A DNA stretch of 64,000 nt from Acidovorax sp. FJL06 (GTDB lineage: Bacteria; Pseudomonadota; Gammaproteobacteria; Burkholderiales; Burkholderiaceae_C), in the NCBI RefSeq assembly GCF_003852545.1, contig NZ_QAJR01000041.1, positions 454 through 64,453 of the forward strand, given 5' to 3'. The notes beneath the pieces were generated by a model. The model was not told where the DNA came from and made no database searches. It worked only from the letters and a program-made list of their open reading frames with translations. Numbering within the stretch: position 1 is the stretch's first letter; every line of letters begins with the position of its first letter. Position numbers and translations under genes: made by a program. Shown piece after piece: positions 28,057 through 37,138 of this stretch.

Positions 28057-28085
28057 TCCAAGCAAGGCGAGGGCCTGCCCTGACA

Positions 28086-28125
28086 AGCCGCTACAGCATC
28101 TGCCTGTAGCGGCTTTTTGTTTTTT
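28086..28125 (+). terminator. Terminator after rplS
   Basis: Arms AGCCGCTACAG (28086-28096) and CTGTAGCGGCT (28104-28114), a 7-base loop, then a T-rich tract. Confidence 0.93.
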
Positions 28126-28167
28126 GGCTTGTTGAATCCGAACCTGAACCTGAACAGAAACTTTTGA

Positions 28168-28890
28168 GTGAACGCATCTCCTCCTTTCCCCGCCGTTTCA
28201 TCCGTCGTAGCTCCGCTGTCCAGCCTGCCTGATTTCGACCCCCGCCTGGTGCCGGTGGTGGGTGTGGACGCGCACCTGCCCGCTGTGCCTGCGGCGGCGC
28301 AGACGCCCGAGGCGCTGCGCGCGCGGTTTGCGCACCCGCCCCGGTGGGAGCCCGAGGTGCTGCTGGAGAAGAAGTTCATGAACCGCGAGCCAGCCCACGC
28401 GTCCGTGCTGCTGGCGATCATGCTGCGCGAGCAGCCCACGGTGTTGCTGACCGAGCGCACCGCCCACCTGTCCACCCACTCGGGGCAGGTGGCTTTCCCG
28501 GGCGGGCGGGCAGACCCGGGCGACGCCACGGCCGCCGACACCGCCTTGCGCGAGGCGCAGGAAGAGGTGGGGCTGGCACCCGAATTCGTTGAGGTGCTGG
28601 GCACCTTGCCGACCTATGTCACCGGCTCGTCCTTCATCATCACACCGGTGGTGGCGCTGGTGCGGCCGGATTGTGTGCTGCAGCCCAACCCTTACGAGGT
28701 GGCGGACCTGTTCGAGGTGCCGCTGGCGTTTCTGCTGGACCCCGCGAACCACCGGCGCCATGTGTTCGACCGGGACGGCGTGCACCGCGAGTGGTTTTCC
28801 ATGCCCTACCAGGACGGCCACAAGAACCACTTCATCTGGGGTGCGACGGCGGGCATGCTGCGCAATTTCTACCGCTTCATGCGGGCCTGA
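28168..28890 (+). CDS. Nudix hydrolase, CoA pyrophosphatase type
   Basis: 240 residues. The Nudix box is FPGGRADPGDATAAD followed by TALREAQEEVGL; the usual first Glu is Asp, as in the CoA-specific branch. The CoA-type (NuCoA) motif LSTHSGQVAFPGG lies directly before it. It likely cleaves CoA or oxidised CoA to 3',5'-ADP and phosphopantetheine. The GTG start at 28168 follows a T-rich leader after the rplS terminator, so it is a separate unit. Confidence 0.9.
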   Translation: MNASPPFPAVSSVVAPLSSLPDFDPRLVPVVGVDAHLPAVPAAAQTPEALRARFAHPPRWEPEVLLEKKFMNREPAHASVLLAIMLREQPTVLLTERTAHLSTHSGQVAFPGGRADPGDATAADTALREAQEEVGLAPEFVEVLGTLPTYVTGSSFIITPVVALVRPDCVLQPNPYEVADLFEVPLAFLLDPANHRRHVFDRDGVHREWFSMPYQDGHKNHFIWGATAGMLRNFYRFMRA

Positions 28891-28945
28891 TCGCGCTTGC
28901 ACATAAAGGGTGCATGGGGGCGAAGCCCCAGTATCATTGCCCCCC

Positions 28946-29932
28946 ATGAGTTTCTTCGCCATCCTGTTCGCTCTGCTGATCGAGCAGGCCCGCCCCCTGG
29001 CACGCAGCAACCCCATCCATGCGGGGCTGCGGGCGTGGGCGCTGTCCGTGAGCCGCAATTTCGATGCGGGCAAGCCCCACCATGGCTGGGTGGCCTGGAG
29101 CCTCGCGGTGCTGTTCCCGGCCTTGATCACCCTGGCCATCCATTGGGCGCTGTTGTGGGGCCTGGGCTGGCCGTTTGCCGTGTTGTGGAGCGTGGCGGTG
29201 CTGTATGTCACGCTGGGGTTCCGCCAGTTCAGCCACCATTTCACGGGCATCCGCGATGCGCTCGAAGAGGGGGATGAAGACGCGGCCCGTGAACGTCTGG
29301 CCCATTGGCAGCAGGTGGATGTGGGGGCCTTGCCCCGCAGCGAGATCGTGCGCCATGTGATCGAGTATTCGGTGTTGGCTGCGCACCGCCATGTGTTTGG
29401 GGTGCTGGCCTGGTTCTCGGTGCTGGCTGCACTGGGCCTGGGGCCCACGGGGGCGGTGTTGTACCGCCTGGCCGAATTTGTTTCGCGCTACTGGCACTAC
29501 AAGCAGCGCGCGGGCACGCAGCCCGCCAGTGCCTCCCTGCAGCAGGCCTGTGCCCAGGCCTGGACTCTGGTGGATTGGCTGCCGGCGCGGCTTACCGCAC
29601 TGAGCTTTGCGGTGGTGGGCAGCTTCGAGGAAGCGATCGAGGGCTGGCGCTTTCATGCACAGCGCTTCCCCAACGACAACGATGGCGTGGTGCTGGCTGC
29701 CACGGCCGGTGCGATCAATGTGCGCCTGGGTGGAGAGGCCCTGAAGTCCCGCACCGAAATGCAGGCCCCCCAGGGGCTGGAGATCGATGCCGACTTGGGT
29801 GACAGCGATTCCACCCCCGGCCGTGAGCCCGAGGTGGGCCACCTGCGCAGCGTGGTGGGGCTGGTGTGGCGCTCGGTGGTGGTCTGGATGCTGCTGCTGG
29901 CGCTGCTCACGCTGGCTCGCCTGCTGGGGTAA
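28946..29932 (+). CDS. CobD/CbiB-family membrane protein
   Basis: 328 residues. Hydrophobic segments lie at the N-terminus (FFAILFALLIEQA), around SLAVLFPALITLAIHWALLW and in the C-terminal LLALLTLARLL. The CobD/CbiB core is recognisable in LGFRQFSHHFTGIRDALEEG, AAHRHVFGVLAWFSVLAALG and FEEAIEGWRFHAQ. True CobD makes adenosylcobinamide phosphate in cobalamin synthesis, but no other cobalamin gene is near and this betaproteobacterial subgroup may be an AmpE-like paralogue. The start at 28946 gives the MSFFAIL N-terminus; it is convergent with rsgA. Confidence 0.82.
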   Translation: MSFFAILFALLIEQARPLARSNPIHAGLRAWALSVSRNFDAGKPHHGWVAWSLAVLFPALITLAIHWALLWGLGWPFAVLWSVAVLYVTLGFRQFSHHFTGIRDALEEGDEDAARERLAHWQQVDVGALPRSEIVRHVIEYSVLAAHRHVFGVLAWFSVLAALGLGPTGAVLYRLAEFVSRYWHYKQRAGTQPASASLQQACAQAWTLVDWLPARLTALSFAVVGSFEEAIEGWRFHAQRFPNDNDGVVLAATAGAINVRLGGEALKSRTEMQAPQGLEIDADLGDSDSTPGREPEVGHLRSVVGLVWRSVVVWMLLLALLTLARLLG

Positions 29933-29963
29933 GGTGGGGCGCCTCCCTGGCGCAGGCCCCGGG

Positions 29964-30908
29964 TCAGTAACGTGTGTGGCTCAGTTCGTCAAATAAATCA
30001 CTATAAATTTTGTAGCGTGTGGCGCTTATTCCGCCTGTGCTAGAGCCTTTTTTTACAGCATCCAGCACGCCACAGCCGGGCTCGTGCAGGTGGGTGCAGT
30101 TGTAGAACTTGCAGTCGGTGGCGTGTTCTGCAATGTCGGGCATGCAGGCGGCCAGTTGCATGGGGGCGATGTGGTGCAGGCCGAATTCCTGAAAGCCCGG
30201 CGAATCGATCAGCGCCGTGGTGCGCGCCGCGTCCGTCCAGTACCAGTGGGTGCTGGTCGTGGTGTGCTTGCCGGAGTTCAGCGCCTGGGATATTTCGCCG
30301 GTCAGCACGGTGGCGCCTGGCACCAGCAGGTTGATCAGCGTGCTCTTGCCGGAGCCTGAAGGGCCCAGCACCAGCGTGGTCTTGCCTTGCAGGTGTTCCA
30401 TCAGCAGCGCGCGGTCCACGTCGCTGGAGAGCGCCAGTGACAGCGGCAGCACACCGTAGTGCTTGCCGGCACCCATGTGCCGGTACGGCAGCAGCCGTTC
30501 CCAGGCGCGGGCGAAGGGTTCCACCAGGTCGCTTTTATTGAGCGCAATGATGGGTTTGATGCCCTCGGCTTCGGCCGCGATCAGGGCGCGGGAGAGCTGG
30601 CTTTCGGAGAACACAGGTTCCGCTGCGATCAGGATCAGCACCTGGTCCAGATTGGCCGCAAACGACTTGGTGCGGATCTCGTCCTGGCGGTAGAAGAGGT
30701 TGCGCCGCGGGAGCACCTTCTCGATGGTGCCTTCGTCCCCTTGGCCGGGCGGGGGCGCTTGCCACAGCACCCGGTCGCCCACCACGGCCTGGCTCTTCTT
30801 GCCCCGGGGGTGGCAGATGCGGCGTTCTCCGTCGGCGGTTTCAACCATGCAGTGGCGCCCATGGCTGGCCACCACGGTGCCTTCCATGAGGGCGCTGCGT
30901 TCAGCCAT
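29964..30908 (-). CDS. rsgA: Ribosome small-subunit GTPase RsgA
   Basis: 314 residues. An OB-fold domain is followed by a circularly permuted GTPase: G4 NKSD, then G1 GPSGSGKST, then G3 DSPG, and a C-terminal zinc knuckle with the CKFYNCTHLHEPGCGV ligands. It helps late 30S maturation. Last gene of the Ste24-phhB-rsgA unit, 38 bp after phhB. The final 35 residues (KKGSSTGGISATRYKIYSD and on) are encoded by DNA that matches the dispersed palindromic repeat, read antisense. Confidence 0.95.
   Translation of the reverse strand: MAERSALMEGTVVASHGRHCMVETADGERRICHPRGKKSQAVVGDRVLWQAPPPGQGDEGTIEKVLPRRNLFYRQDEIRTKSFAANLDQVLILIAAEPVFSESQLSRALIAAEAEGIKPIIALNKSDLVEPFARAWERLLPYRHMGAGKHYGVLPLSLALSSDVDRALLMEHLQGKTTLVLGPSGSGKSTLINLLVPGATVLTGEISQALNSGKHTTTSTHWYWTDAARTTALIDSPGFQEFGLHHIAPMQLAACMPDIAEHATDCKFYNCTHLHEPGCGVLDAVKKGSSTGGISATRYKIYSDLFDELSHTRY
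29999..30054 (+). repeat. Dispersed palindromic repeat, copy 6 (inside rsgA 3' end)
   Basis: Plus-strand blocks CACTATAAATTTTGTAGCG, GGCGCTTATTCCG, GTGCTAGAGCC and a run of seven T agree with the family order. The gene is on the minus strand, so the repeat is antisense to it. Confidence 0.65.
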
Positions 30909-30946
30909 GGGGGTGCGGGTAAAAGGTCATGCGGCGACGCCTGCGG

Positions 30947-31285
30947 TCAGGCCACGAGCGCATCGAACTGGGTCGCGCACTCGAAGTCCGTGGACGAGAT
31001 GCCGCTCACATCGTGGGTGTTCAGGCGCACCACGCAGCGGTTGTAGTGCACCGACAGGTCGGGGTGGTGGTCCTGCGCATTGGCGATGAAGGCCAGTGCG
31101 TTCACGAACGAGATGGTCTCGTAGTAGTTGGCGAAGTGGTAGGTCTTCTCGATGGCGACGTTTGCGCCGTCGCCGCTCAGGCTCCAGCCTTCGAGCTGGG
31201 CGAGGTTTGCTACAACTTCAGTAGCTGTCAGCGCACGGCGGGCAAGCGCGGACCAGTCTTTTTTCTTCAACATGGTGGTGGTCAT
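30947..31285 (-). CDS. phhB: 4a-hydroxytetrahydrobiopterin (pterin-4a-carbinolamine) dehydratase
   Basis: 112 residues. Active-site region with FIANAQDHHPDLSVHYNRCV contains the conserved DHHP motif, followed by LNTHDVSGISSTDFECA. It recycles pterin cofactor for aromatic amino-acid hydroxylase. No phhA is adjacent. The start MTTTML (31285) overlaps the protease stop as ATGA; MLKKK at 31273 is an alternative. Residues about 8-28 (KKDWSALARRALTATEVVAN) are encoded within an antisense copy of the dispersed repeat. Confidence 0.93.
   Translation of the reverse strand: MTTTMLKKKDWSALARRALTATEVVANLAQLEGWSLSGDGANVAIEKTYHFANYYETISFVNALAFIANAQDHHPDLSVHYNRCVVRLNTHDVSGISSTDFECATQFDALVA
31205..31266 (+). 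repeat. Dispersed palindromic repeat, copy 7 (inside phhB 5' part)
   Basis: Plus-strand blocks GTTTGCTACAA, TTCAGTAGCTGTCAGCGCAC, GGCAAGCGCGG and a CTTTTTT run. Antisense to phhB and in frame. The translation shares a register with the rarA copy (ALTATEVVAN against ALPAIEDVAI). Confidence 0.68.
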
Positions 31286-32592
31286 GGATGGGCGGGGGTG
31301 TTGTGCATGCGCGCCAGCCGTTCGGTGGCGGGCGGGTGCGAGTAGTAGAACTTCACGTACACCGGGTCGGGCGTGAGCGTGGAGGCATTGTCTTCGTACA
31401 GCTTGAGCAGGGCCGACGACAGGTCGGCACCGTTGGCCTGGGCCACGGCATAGGCATCGGCCTGGAACTCGTGGCGGCGCGATTGCTGCGAGAACAGCGG
31501 CGAGATGAAAAAGGTGAACACGGGCACCACCAGCATGAACAGCAGCAGCGCCAGGGCGTCGTTGGGGGCGGCCGCCAGGGCGGGGTCCAGCGAGATGTTG
31601 GGGCGCACGCCCAGTCCGGTGTAGAACCACACCTGGGTGGAGAGCCAGCCCAGCAGCGCAAAACCGGCCAGGCTGAGGCCAAACATGACCACGATGCGTT
31701 GGACGATGTGGCGGTGCTTGAAGTGGCCCAGCTCATGCGCCAGCACGGCTTCGACCTCGCCCGGGGCCAGCTGCTTCAGCAAGGTGTCGTAGAAGACCAC
31801 GCGCTTGGCCGCGCCAAAACCCGTGAAATAGGCATTGGCATGGGCGCTGCGGCGGCTACCGTCCATCACGAACAGGCCTTTGGCCGAGAAGCCGCAGCGC
31901 TGCATCAGGGCCGTGACGCGGGCCTTGAGGGATTCGTCTTCGAGCGGCTGGAATTTGTTGAACAAGGGGGCAATGAAGGTGGGGTAGATCACCATCAGCA
32001 GCAGATTGAAGCCCATCCAGAAGCACCAGGCCCACAGCCACCACAGCGGGCCTGCAGCGCCCATAAGCCACAGAATCAGCGCGGCAATCGGCAGGCCGAT
32101 GATGGCGCCGACCAGCAGGCCCTTGGCGGCGTCGGCCAGCCACAGGCGCCAGGTCATCTTGTTGAAGCCGAAACGCTCTTCGATCACGAAGGTCTGGTAC
32201 AGCGACAGGGGCAGGTCGATCAGGCCACCAATGGCGGCAAATGCCACCAGCAGCACCAGCTGCTGCCCCATGCCGGGCCCCATGGCATCGAGCAGGGTGC
32301 GGTTCAGCGCATCCAGGCCGCCGAGCAAGGTCCAGCCGAGCAGCACCACGCAGCCCAGGGCCATCTCCAGCAGCCCCAGGCGGGCCTTGGTGATGGTGTA
32401 GTCGGCGGCTTTCTGGTGGGCGGCCAGGGAGATGCGTTCGGCAAACGGCGCGGGCACCGCAAAGCGGTGGCGGGCCACATGCCGCACCTGGCGGGTGGCC
32501 AGCCAGAACTTGAGCGCCAGGCCCAGAACCAGCGCAGCCGCAAAGGCCAGCGTGAGCAGCATGGAGGGGGAGAGGTCGTCGGGGATGGGCAT
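31282..32592 (-). CDS. M48-family Ste24-type (CAAX prenyl protease-like) metalloprotease
   Basis: 436 residues, polytopic. An N-terminal helix-rich CAAX-protease domain contains [19 protein letters not shown], the Ste24 marker region. It is followed by the M48 catalytic domain with HELGH (286-290) and the downstream [16 protein letters not shown] segment carrying the third zinc ligand. HAMANAY-like [18 protein letters not shown] is typical of Ste24 orthologues. Bacteria lack prenylated CAAX proteins, so the role is probably membrane-protein quality control. The start at 32592 ([11 protein letters not shown]) precedes TM1. First gene of a three-gene unit with phhB and rsgA; divergent from orn. 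Confidence 0.92.
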   Translation of the reverse strand: MPIPDDLSPSMLLTLAFAAALVLGLALKFWLATRQVRHVARHRFAVPAPFAERISLAAHQKAADYTITKARLGLLEMALGCVVLLGWTLLGGLDALNRTLLDAMGPGMGQQLVLLVAFAAIGGLIDLPLSLYQTFVIEERFGFNKMTWRLWLADAAKGLLVGAIIGLPIAALILWLMGAAGPLWWLWAWCFWMGFNLLLMVIYPTFIAPLFNKFQPLEDESLKARVTALMQRCGFSAKGLFVMDGSRRSAHANAYFTGFGAAKRVVFYDTLLKQLAPGEVEAVLAHELGHFKHRHIVQRIVVMFGLSLAGFALLGWLSTQVWFYTGLGVRPNISLDPALAAAPNDALALLLFMLVVPVFTFFISPLFSQQSRRHEFQADAYAVAQANGADLSSALLKLYEDNASTLTPDPVYVKFYYSHPPATERLARMHNTPAHP

Positions 32593-32629
32593 GTGCGGCG
32601 AGTTTAGGCCATCGGCGACAATGCGCACC

Positions 32630-33223
32630 ATGTCAGAAGCCAACAACCCCACCCCTGCCACGCTTGCCAAATCCGACCAGAACCTGGTCTGGCTCGATTG
32701 TGAAATGACCGGCCTGGAGCCTGATACCGACCGCCTGCTGGAGATCGCTGTGGTCGTGACCGGCCCAGGCCTGGAGCCCCGCGTCGAAGGCCCGGTGTTT
32801 GCCATCCACCAGCCGGATGAATTGCTGAACAAGATGGATGCCTGGAACAAGGGAACCCACGGCCGCAGCGGCCTGATCGACAAGGTGAAGGCCTCGACGG
32901 TGACCGAGGAGGAGGCCGAGCGGCAGATCATCGCGTTTCTGGGGCAGTACGTGCCCAAGGGCACGGCCCCCATGTGCGGCAACAGCATCGGGCAGGACCG
33001 CCGTTTTCTGGTGCGCTACATGCCCAAGCTGGAGAAATTCTTCCACTACCGCAATGTGGACGTGAGCACGCTCAAGGAGCTGGCCAAGCGATGGAAGCCC
33101 GAGGCCTACACCAGTTTCAAGAAGGCCCAGAAGCACACGGCATTGGCCGATGTGCACGAGTCCATCGACGAGCTGGCGCACTACCGCCAGCACCTGTTGT
33201 CCGTGGAAGTGAAAGCCCCCTGA
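32630..33223 (+). CDS. orn: Oligoribonuclease
   Basis: 197 residues, a 3'-5' DEDDh exonuclease that clears 2-5-mers and, importantly for c-di-GMP turnover, pGpG. Motifs are [12 protein letters not shown] (D, E), [10 protein letters not shown] and [14 protein letters not shown] (the H and last D). The start at 32630 gives MSEANNPTP; an ATG at 32621 is 9 bp upstream in frame. Divergent from the Ste24 gene. Confidence 0.96.
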   Translation: MSEANNPTPATLAKSDQNLVWLDCEMTGLEPDTDRLLEIAVVVTGPGLEPRVEGPVFAIHQPDELLNKMDAWNKGTHGRSGLIDKVKASTVTEEEAERQIIAFLGQYVPKGTAPMCGNSIGQDRRFLVRYMPKLEKFFHYRNVDVSTLKELAKRWKPEAYTSFKKAQKHTALADVHESIDELAHYRQHLLSVEVKAP

Positions 33224-33321
33224 GTCGCTTGGCGCCAGGAGCGCCCTCGGTGCATGCGCGGTATAGGTCGCCCCTGCAGTGGGGTGGCCAGTGGGCGAGG
33301 GAGTAGGCCCGGGGCACTCCT

Positions 33322-33619
33322 TTGACAGGCTGCACATTTGAAGGGTATTGCGGGGAAACCCTTAACCGTGTCATAATCGCAGGCTGCGCAGGAAATCCGC
33401 CTCGCAGTTTGTGCATCTCCCCTCACACACCGGGCTTGCCAGCCCACTGCCAACATGCAAATGTAAGCCGGCAGTGCAGGACTGGCGAATAACAGCCCAC
33501 CCGCATCGGCCTGACCCTCCAGAGCCAGCGCAGGTTTCGTTTGATGGTTGATGTTTTTTAACCATTTGACGAAGCCAATCGTGGGCAGCGCCCGCGACCG
33601 TCTTCGTGAGAGAAAAATC
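33322..33619 (+). promoter_or_regulatory. Promoter region and long leader of the DEAD-box helicase gene
   Basis: Two candidate promoters: TTGACA (33322-33327) with TATTGC 18 bp on, and TTGCGG (33348-33353) with CATAAT (33372-33377). Either gives a 5' leader of about 230-270 nt with no gene in it. Just before the start is a small dyad ATGGTT / AACCAT around a T-run (about 33542-33566). Long structured leaders are common for cold-shock helicases. No known riboswitch is recognised. 33224-33321 holds nothing I can name. Confidence 0.45.
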
Positions 33620-35485
33620 ATGACCGACACCTCCTTGGTGCAGGGCGAATTCGCGCCTGCCGATACTTCCTTTGCTGCCGACGTTTCCGTGCAGTCTTCT
33701 CCTCTCGACGCCGCATTGGCCGTGGCCGCTGAAGGCGACGTTGCTGTGACGCCCGAGCCCAATGGCTTCGTCGAGCTGGGCCTGGCCCCTGAACTCGTGC
33801 AAGCCGTGGCCGACCTGGGCTACACCCAGCCCACCAGCGTGCAGCGCAAGGCCATTCCTCTGGCCATGGGCAGCGATGCCTCCAAGTTCATCGACCTGAT
33901 GGTCTCCAGCCAGACGGGCAGCGGCAAGACTGCCGCCTTCCTGCTGCCTGTGCTGCACACGCTGATCCAGCAGCAGGCCGTGGCCGAAGCCGAAGAGCGC
34001 GCTGCGTTCGAGCGCGCCGTGGCCGAAGCCGCCGCCCGTGGCGAGCCTGCCCCCAAGCGCGCCAAGCGCAAGGACCCCACCAGCTCGCGCAACTTCAAGG
34101 CCGCCACCCCCGGCGCCCTGATCCTGTGCCCCACGCGTGAACTGGCCCAGCAGGTGGCGCACGACGCCATCGACCTGGTCAAGCACTGCCGTGGCCTGCG
34201 CGTGGCCAACGTGGTGGGCGGCATGCCCTACCAGCTGCAGATCGCCAAGCTGCAGAACGCCGACCTCGTGGTGGCCACGCCCGGCCGCCTGCTGGACCTG
34301 CAGCGCTCGATGCAGATCAAGCTCGACAAGGTGCAGTTCCTGGTCGTGGACGAAGCCGACCGCATGCTCGACCTGGGCTTCTCGGACGATCTGGCCGAGC
34401 TGAACCAACTGACCGCGCAGCGCAAGCAGACCATGATGTTCAGCGCCACCTTCGCGCCCCGTATCCAGCAGCTCGCCATGCGCGTGATGCACGATGGCGG
34501 CTCGTCGGTGCAGAAGGTGACCATCGACTCCCCACAAGAGAAGCACTCCAACATCAAGCAGGTGCTGTACTGGGCCGACAACGCCCAGCACAAGCGCAAG
34601 CTGCTGGACCACTGGCTGCGTGACACCACCATCAACCAGGCCATCGTGTTCGCCAGCACCCAGGTGGAGTGCGACGGTCTGGCCAACGACCTGCAGCAAG
34701 ACGGCTTCTCGGCCGTGGCCCTGCACGGTGCGCTGAGCCAGGGCCTGCGCAACCGCCGCCTGATGGCGCTGCGCCAAGGCCAGGTGCAGATCCTGGTGGC
34801 CACCGACGTGGCCGCGCGTGGCATCGACGTGCCCACGATCACGCACGTGTTCAACTTCGGTTTGCCCATGAAGGCCGAGGACTACACCCACCGCATCGGC
34901 CGCACCGGCCGTGCGGGCCGCGACGGCCTGGCCGTCACCTTTGCCGAGTTCCGCGACCGCCGCAAGATCTACGACATTGAGTCGTACAGCCGCCAGCAGT
35001 TCAAGGCCGAGGTGGTCCCCGGCATGGAGCCCAGCCAACGCGCACCCCAGGCGCCCCGCGGCGGTGATTTTGGTGGCCGTGGCCGTTCGGGTGGCTACGA
35101 CCGTGACAGCCGTGACCGCAAGTTTGGTGGTCCGGCCCGTGGCGGCCATGACCGTGGCGGCTTCGGCGGCGGTTTTGGCGGCGGCTTCGCTGGCCGTGGC
35201 GCCCCTGCCCCTGCCCGTGGTGAAGGCGGCGGTTTCGGTGGTCGTGACCGTGACGACCGTGGTGGTGACCGTGGTTTTGCGCCTCGCCGCGATGGCGAAG
35301 GCTATGGCCGCAAGCCAGGCTTTGGCGATGCAGGCCGTGGCGGTTTTGCCCCCCGTGGCGATGCGGGTGCACCGCGTGGCGACTTCGCGCCGCGCAAGCC
35401 CGCGTTCTCCAAGCCTGCGGGCGGTGGTGGCAAGCCTTTTGTGGCCCACGACGCACGCAAGCGTCCTGCACGCCCCGCGCGCTGA
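33620..35485 (+). CDS. DEAD-box ATP-dependent RNA helicase
   Basis: 621 residues. Motifs in order: Q motif region GLAPELVQAVADLGYTQPTS with VQRKAIP, I SQTGSGKTAA, Ia PTRELAQQV, II VDEADRML, III SAT, IV-V HGALSQGLRNRRL and VATDVAARGIDV, VI HRIGRTGRAGRDG. An Ala/Glu-rich insert with KRAKRKDP lies after motif I. The C-terminal tail of about 150 residues is Gly/Arg/Phe-rich (repeated GGF, GRG, DRDDR), a low-complexity RNA-binding and phase-separating type. The RhlE/DeaD group is likely; the paralogue is not certain. The long leader suggests cold or autogenous control. Confidence 0.93.
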   Translation: MTDTSLVQGEFAPADTSFAADVSVQSSPLDAALAVAAEGDVAVTPEPNGFVELGLAPELVQAVADLGYTQPTSVQRKAIPLAMGSDASKFIDLMVSSQTGSGKTAAFLLPVLHTLIQQQAVAEAEERAAFERAVAEAAARGEPAPKRAKRKDPTSSRNFKAATPGALILCPTRELAQQVAHDAIDLVKHCRGLRVANVVGGMPYQLQIAKLQNADLVVATPGRLLDLQRSMQIKLDKVQFLVVDEADRMLDLGFSDDLAELNQLTAQRKQTMMFSATFAPRIQQLAMRVMHDGGSSVQKVTIDSPQEKHSNIKQVLYWADNAQHKRKLLDHWLRDTTINQAIVFASTQVECDGLANDLQQDGFSAVALHGALSQGLRNRRLMALRQGQVQILVATDVAARGIDVPTITHVFNFGLPMKAEDYTHRIGRTGRAGRDGLAVTFAEFRDRRKIYDIESYSRQQFKAEVVPGMEPSQRAPQAPRGGDFGGRGRSGGYDRDSRDRKFGGPARGGHDRGGFGGGFGGGFAGRGAPAPARGEGGGFGGRDRDDRGGDRGFAPRRDGEGYGRKPGFGDAGRGGFAPRGDAGAPRGDFAPRKPAFSKPAGGGGKPFVAHDARKRPARPAR

Positions 35486-35527
35486 TTGATGGACAGAGAC
35501 GGAGCGTGTTGAATGCTCCGGCAGATC

Positions 35528-35561
35528 AAGGGCTGGCGCCGCAAGGTGCCAGCCCTTTTTT
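35528..35561 (+). terminator. Terminator after the helicase gene
   Basis: Arms AAGGGCTGGC (35528-35537) and GCCAGCCCTT (35548-35557), a 10-base loop and a run of T. Confidence 0.93.
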
Positions 35562-35631
35562 GCGTGCGCGTGGCAAGGGTGGGCGTTTCTGGGGGGCATG
35601 TCGTCAATAATTGCCCACGGAGGAATTTGTT

Positions 35632-37104
35632 GTGGTGTCTTCTCTCTCCTCGGGGTCCGATTACGAGCACATGTTCGAGCTGGCGCCCGTGTCGCTTTGG
35701 CTGGAAGATTTCAGCGAGCTCAAGCGTCTGTTCGATGGCTGGCGCGCACAGGGCGTGACCGACATACGCTCCCACCTGGCCGAAGACCCGGCCCGCCTGC
35801 GCCAGTGCAGCGCGTCGCTGCGCGTGCTGCAGGTCAACCGCCGCACACTGGAGCTGTTCTCGGCCGACAGCCAGCAGCACCTGGAGGCCAACCTGGACAA
35901 GGTCTTCCGCGACGACCGGCACGATACCGCTACGCATGAGCTGGCGCAGTTGTGGGACGGGCAGCTGGAGTTCTCCAACCAGACGGTGAACTACGCACTC
36001 GATGGCCGGCGCCTGGATGTGCTGGTCCGCGCCCGCATCCTGCCGGGCCATGAGGACGATTGGAGCCGCGTGCTCGTTTCTCTGGAAGACAACACCCAGC
36101 AGTACAACGGTGCGCGGCAGATCCAGCGCAGCGAGCAGTACGCACGGGGCCTGTTCGAGCATTCGCCGGTATCGCTCTGGGTCGAGGATTTCAGCGTGGT
36201 CAAGAGCCTGCTCGACGGCGTGCGCGCCCAGGGCATTGGCGACTTCAAGACCTTCCTCAAAGTGCACCCGGACTTCGTCGGGCGCTGCATGCAGGAGATC
36301 CGCGTCATTGACGTGAACCAGCAAACGCTGCGCATGTTCGGTGCCGCCAGCAAGGACATGCTGCTCAACAACATTGGCCGCGTGTTCCGTGGCGAGATGC
36401 ACGAGTCCTTCGCCGAACAGCTGCAGGACCTGTGGGATGGCAAGACCTTCCAGCAGCGCGAGGTGGTCAACTATTCGCTTTCAGGCGATGCGGTGAACAT
36501 CCACATGCAGTTTGCCGTGCTCGACAGCCACCTGCACGACTGGGGTCTGGTGCTTTTGTCCCTGGTGGACATCACGGCCCGCAAGAAGGCCGAGGCCTAC
36601 CTTGAATACCTGGGCAAACACGATGTGCTCACCCAGTTGCGCAACCGTGCCTTCTATGCCGAAGAGCTGAACCGGCTCACGCGCAAGGGGCCCTGGCCGT
36701 TGTCCGTCATCGCGATTGATCTCAACGGCCTGAAGGTGGTCAATGACGAGCAGGGCCATGCGGCGGGTGATTCGATGCTGCGCCGCGTGGGTGAAGTGCT
36801 GGCCAAGGCTGTGGATGCGCCCGCCTGCGCGGCCCGCATCGGCGGCGACGAGTTCACCGTGCTGTTGCCGGGAACCGACGAGCGTGGCGCCCACGCGCTG
36901 CAGGAGCGCATCATCTCCATGCTGGAGTTGAACAACCAGTTCTACCCGGGCCAGCACCTGAGCCTGGCCATGGGCATCGCCAGCTGCCAGTCCGGCGATG
37001 CGGTGGAGGCGGCGATCAACCGGGCCGACCAGGCCATGTACGCAGAGAAAAACCGGTACTACCAGCAAAAGAACGTGGACCGCCGGCACCCGTCCGGTAC
37101 CTGA
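35632..37104 (+). CDS. Diguanylate cyclase with two tandem PAS-like domains
   Basis: 490 residues. Two homologous sensory modules, about residues 10-165 and 180-335, share APVSLWLEDFS / SPVSLWVEDFS, RAQGVTDI / RAQGIGDF, a VNRRTLELF / VNQQTLRMF core and LAQLWDG / LQDLWDG. A GGDEF domain follows with LTQLRNRAFY and the active motif RIGGDEF. The c-di-GMP inhibitory I-site (RxxD before GGDEF) is replaced by DAPA. There are no membrane segments. GTG 35632 was chosen because GGAGG lies 8 bp before it; an upstream TTG at 35611 would put the ribosome site inside the gene. It may feed c-di-GMP to the bcs operon one gene away. Confidence 0.92.
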   Translation: MVSSLSSGSDYEHMFELAPVSLWLEDFSELKRLFDGWRAQGVTDIRSHLAEDPARLRQCSASLRVLQVNRRTLELFSADSQQHLEANLDKVFRDDRHDTATHELAQLWDGQLEFSNQTVNYALDGRRLDVLVRARILPGHEDDWSRVLVSLEDNTQQYNGARQIQRSEQYARGLFEHSPVSLWVEDFSVVKSLLDGVRAQGIGDFKTFLKVHPDFVGRCMQEIRVIDVNQQTLRMFGAASKDMLLNNIGRVFRGEMHESFAEQLQDLWDGKTFQQREVVNYSLSGDAVNIHMQFAVLDSHLHDWGLVLLSLVDITARKKAEAYLEYLGKHDVLTQLRNRAFYAEELNRLTRKGPWPLSVIAIDLNGLKVVNDEQGHAAGDSMLRRVGEVLAKAVDAPACAARIGGDEFTVLLPGTDERGAHALQERIISMLELNNQFYPGQHLSLAMGIASCQSGDAVEAAINRADQAMYAEKNRYYQQKNVDRRHPSGT

Positions 37105-37118
37105 TGCTCCCGAGTGGG

Positions 37119-37137
37119 GGGCCTGCTTTGCAGGCCC
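37119..37137. terminator. Short hairpin between GGDEF and bcr genes
   Basis: Arms GGGCCTGC and GCAGGCCC with a TTT loop lie between convergent stops. There is no U-run, so it is a weak terminator call. Confidence 0.45.
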
Positions 37138-37138
37138 T

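Noticed and set aside
28946-29932. Cobalamin biosynthesis locus
   Set aside because: Only one CobD/CbiB-like gene is present, without other cob genes; the family contains non-cobalamin paralogues.
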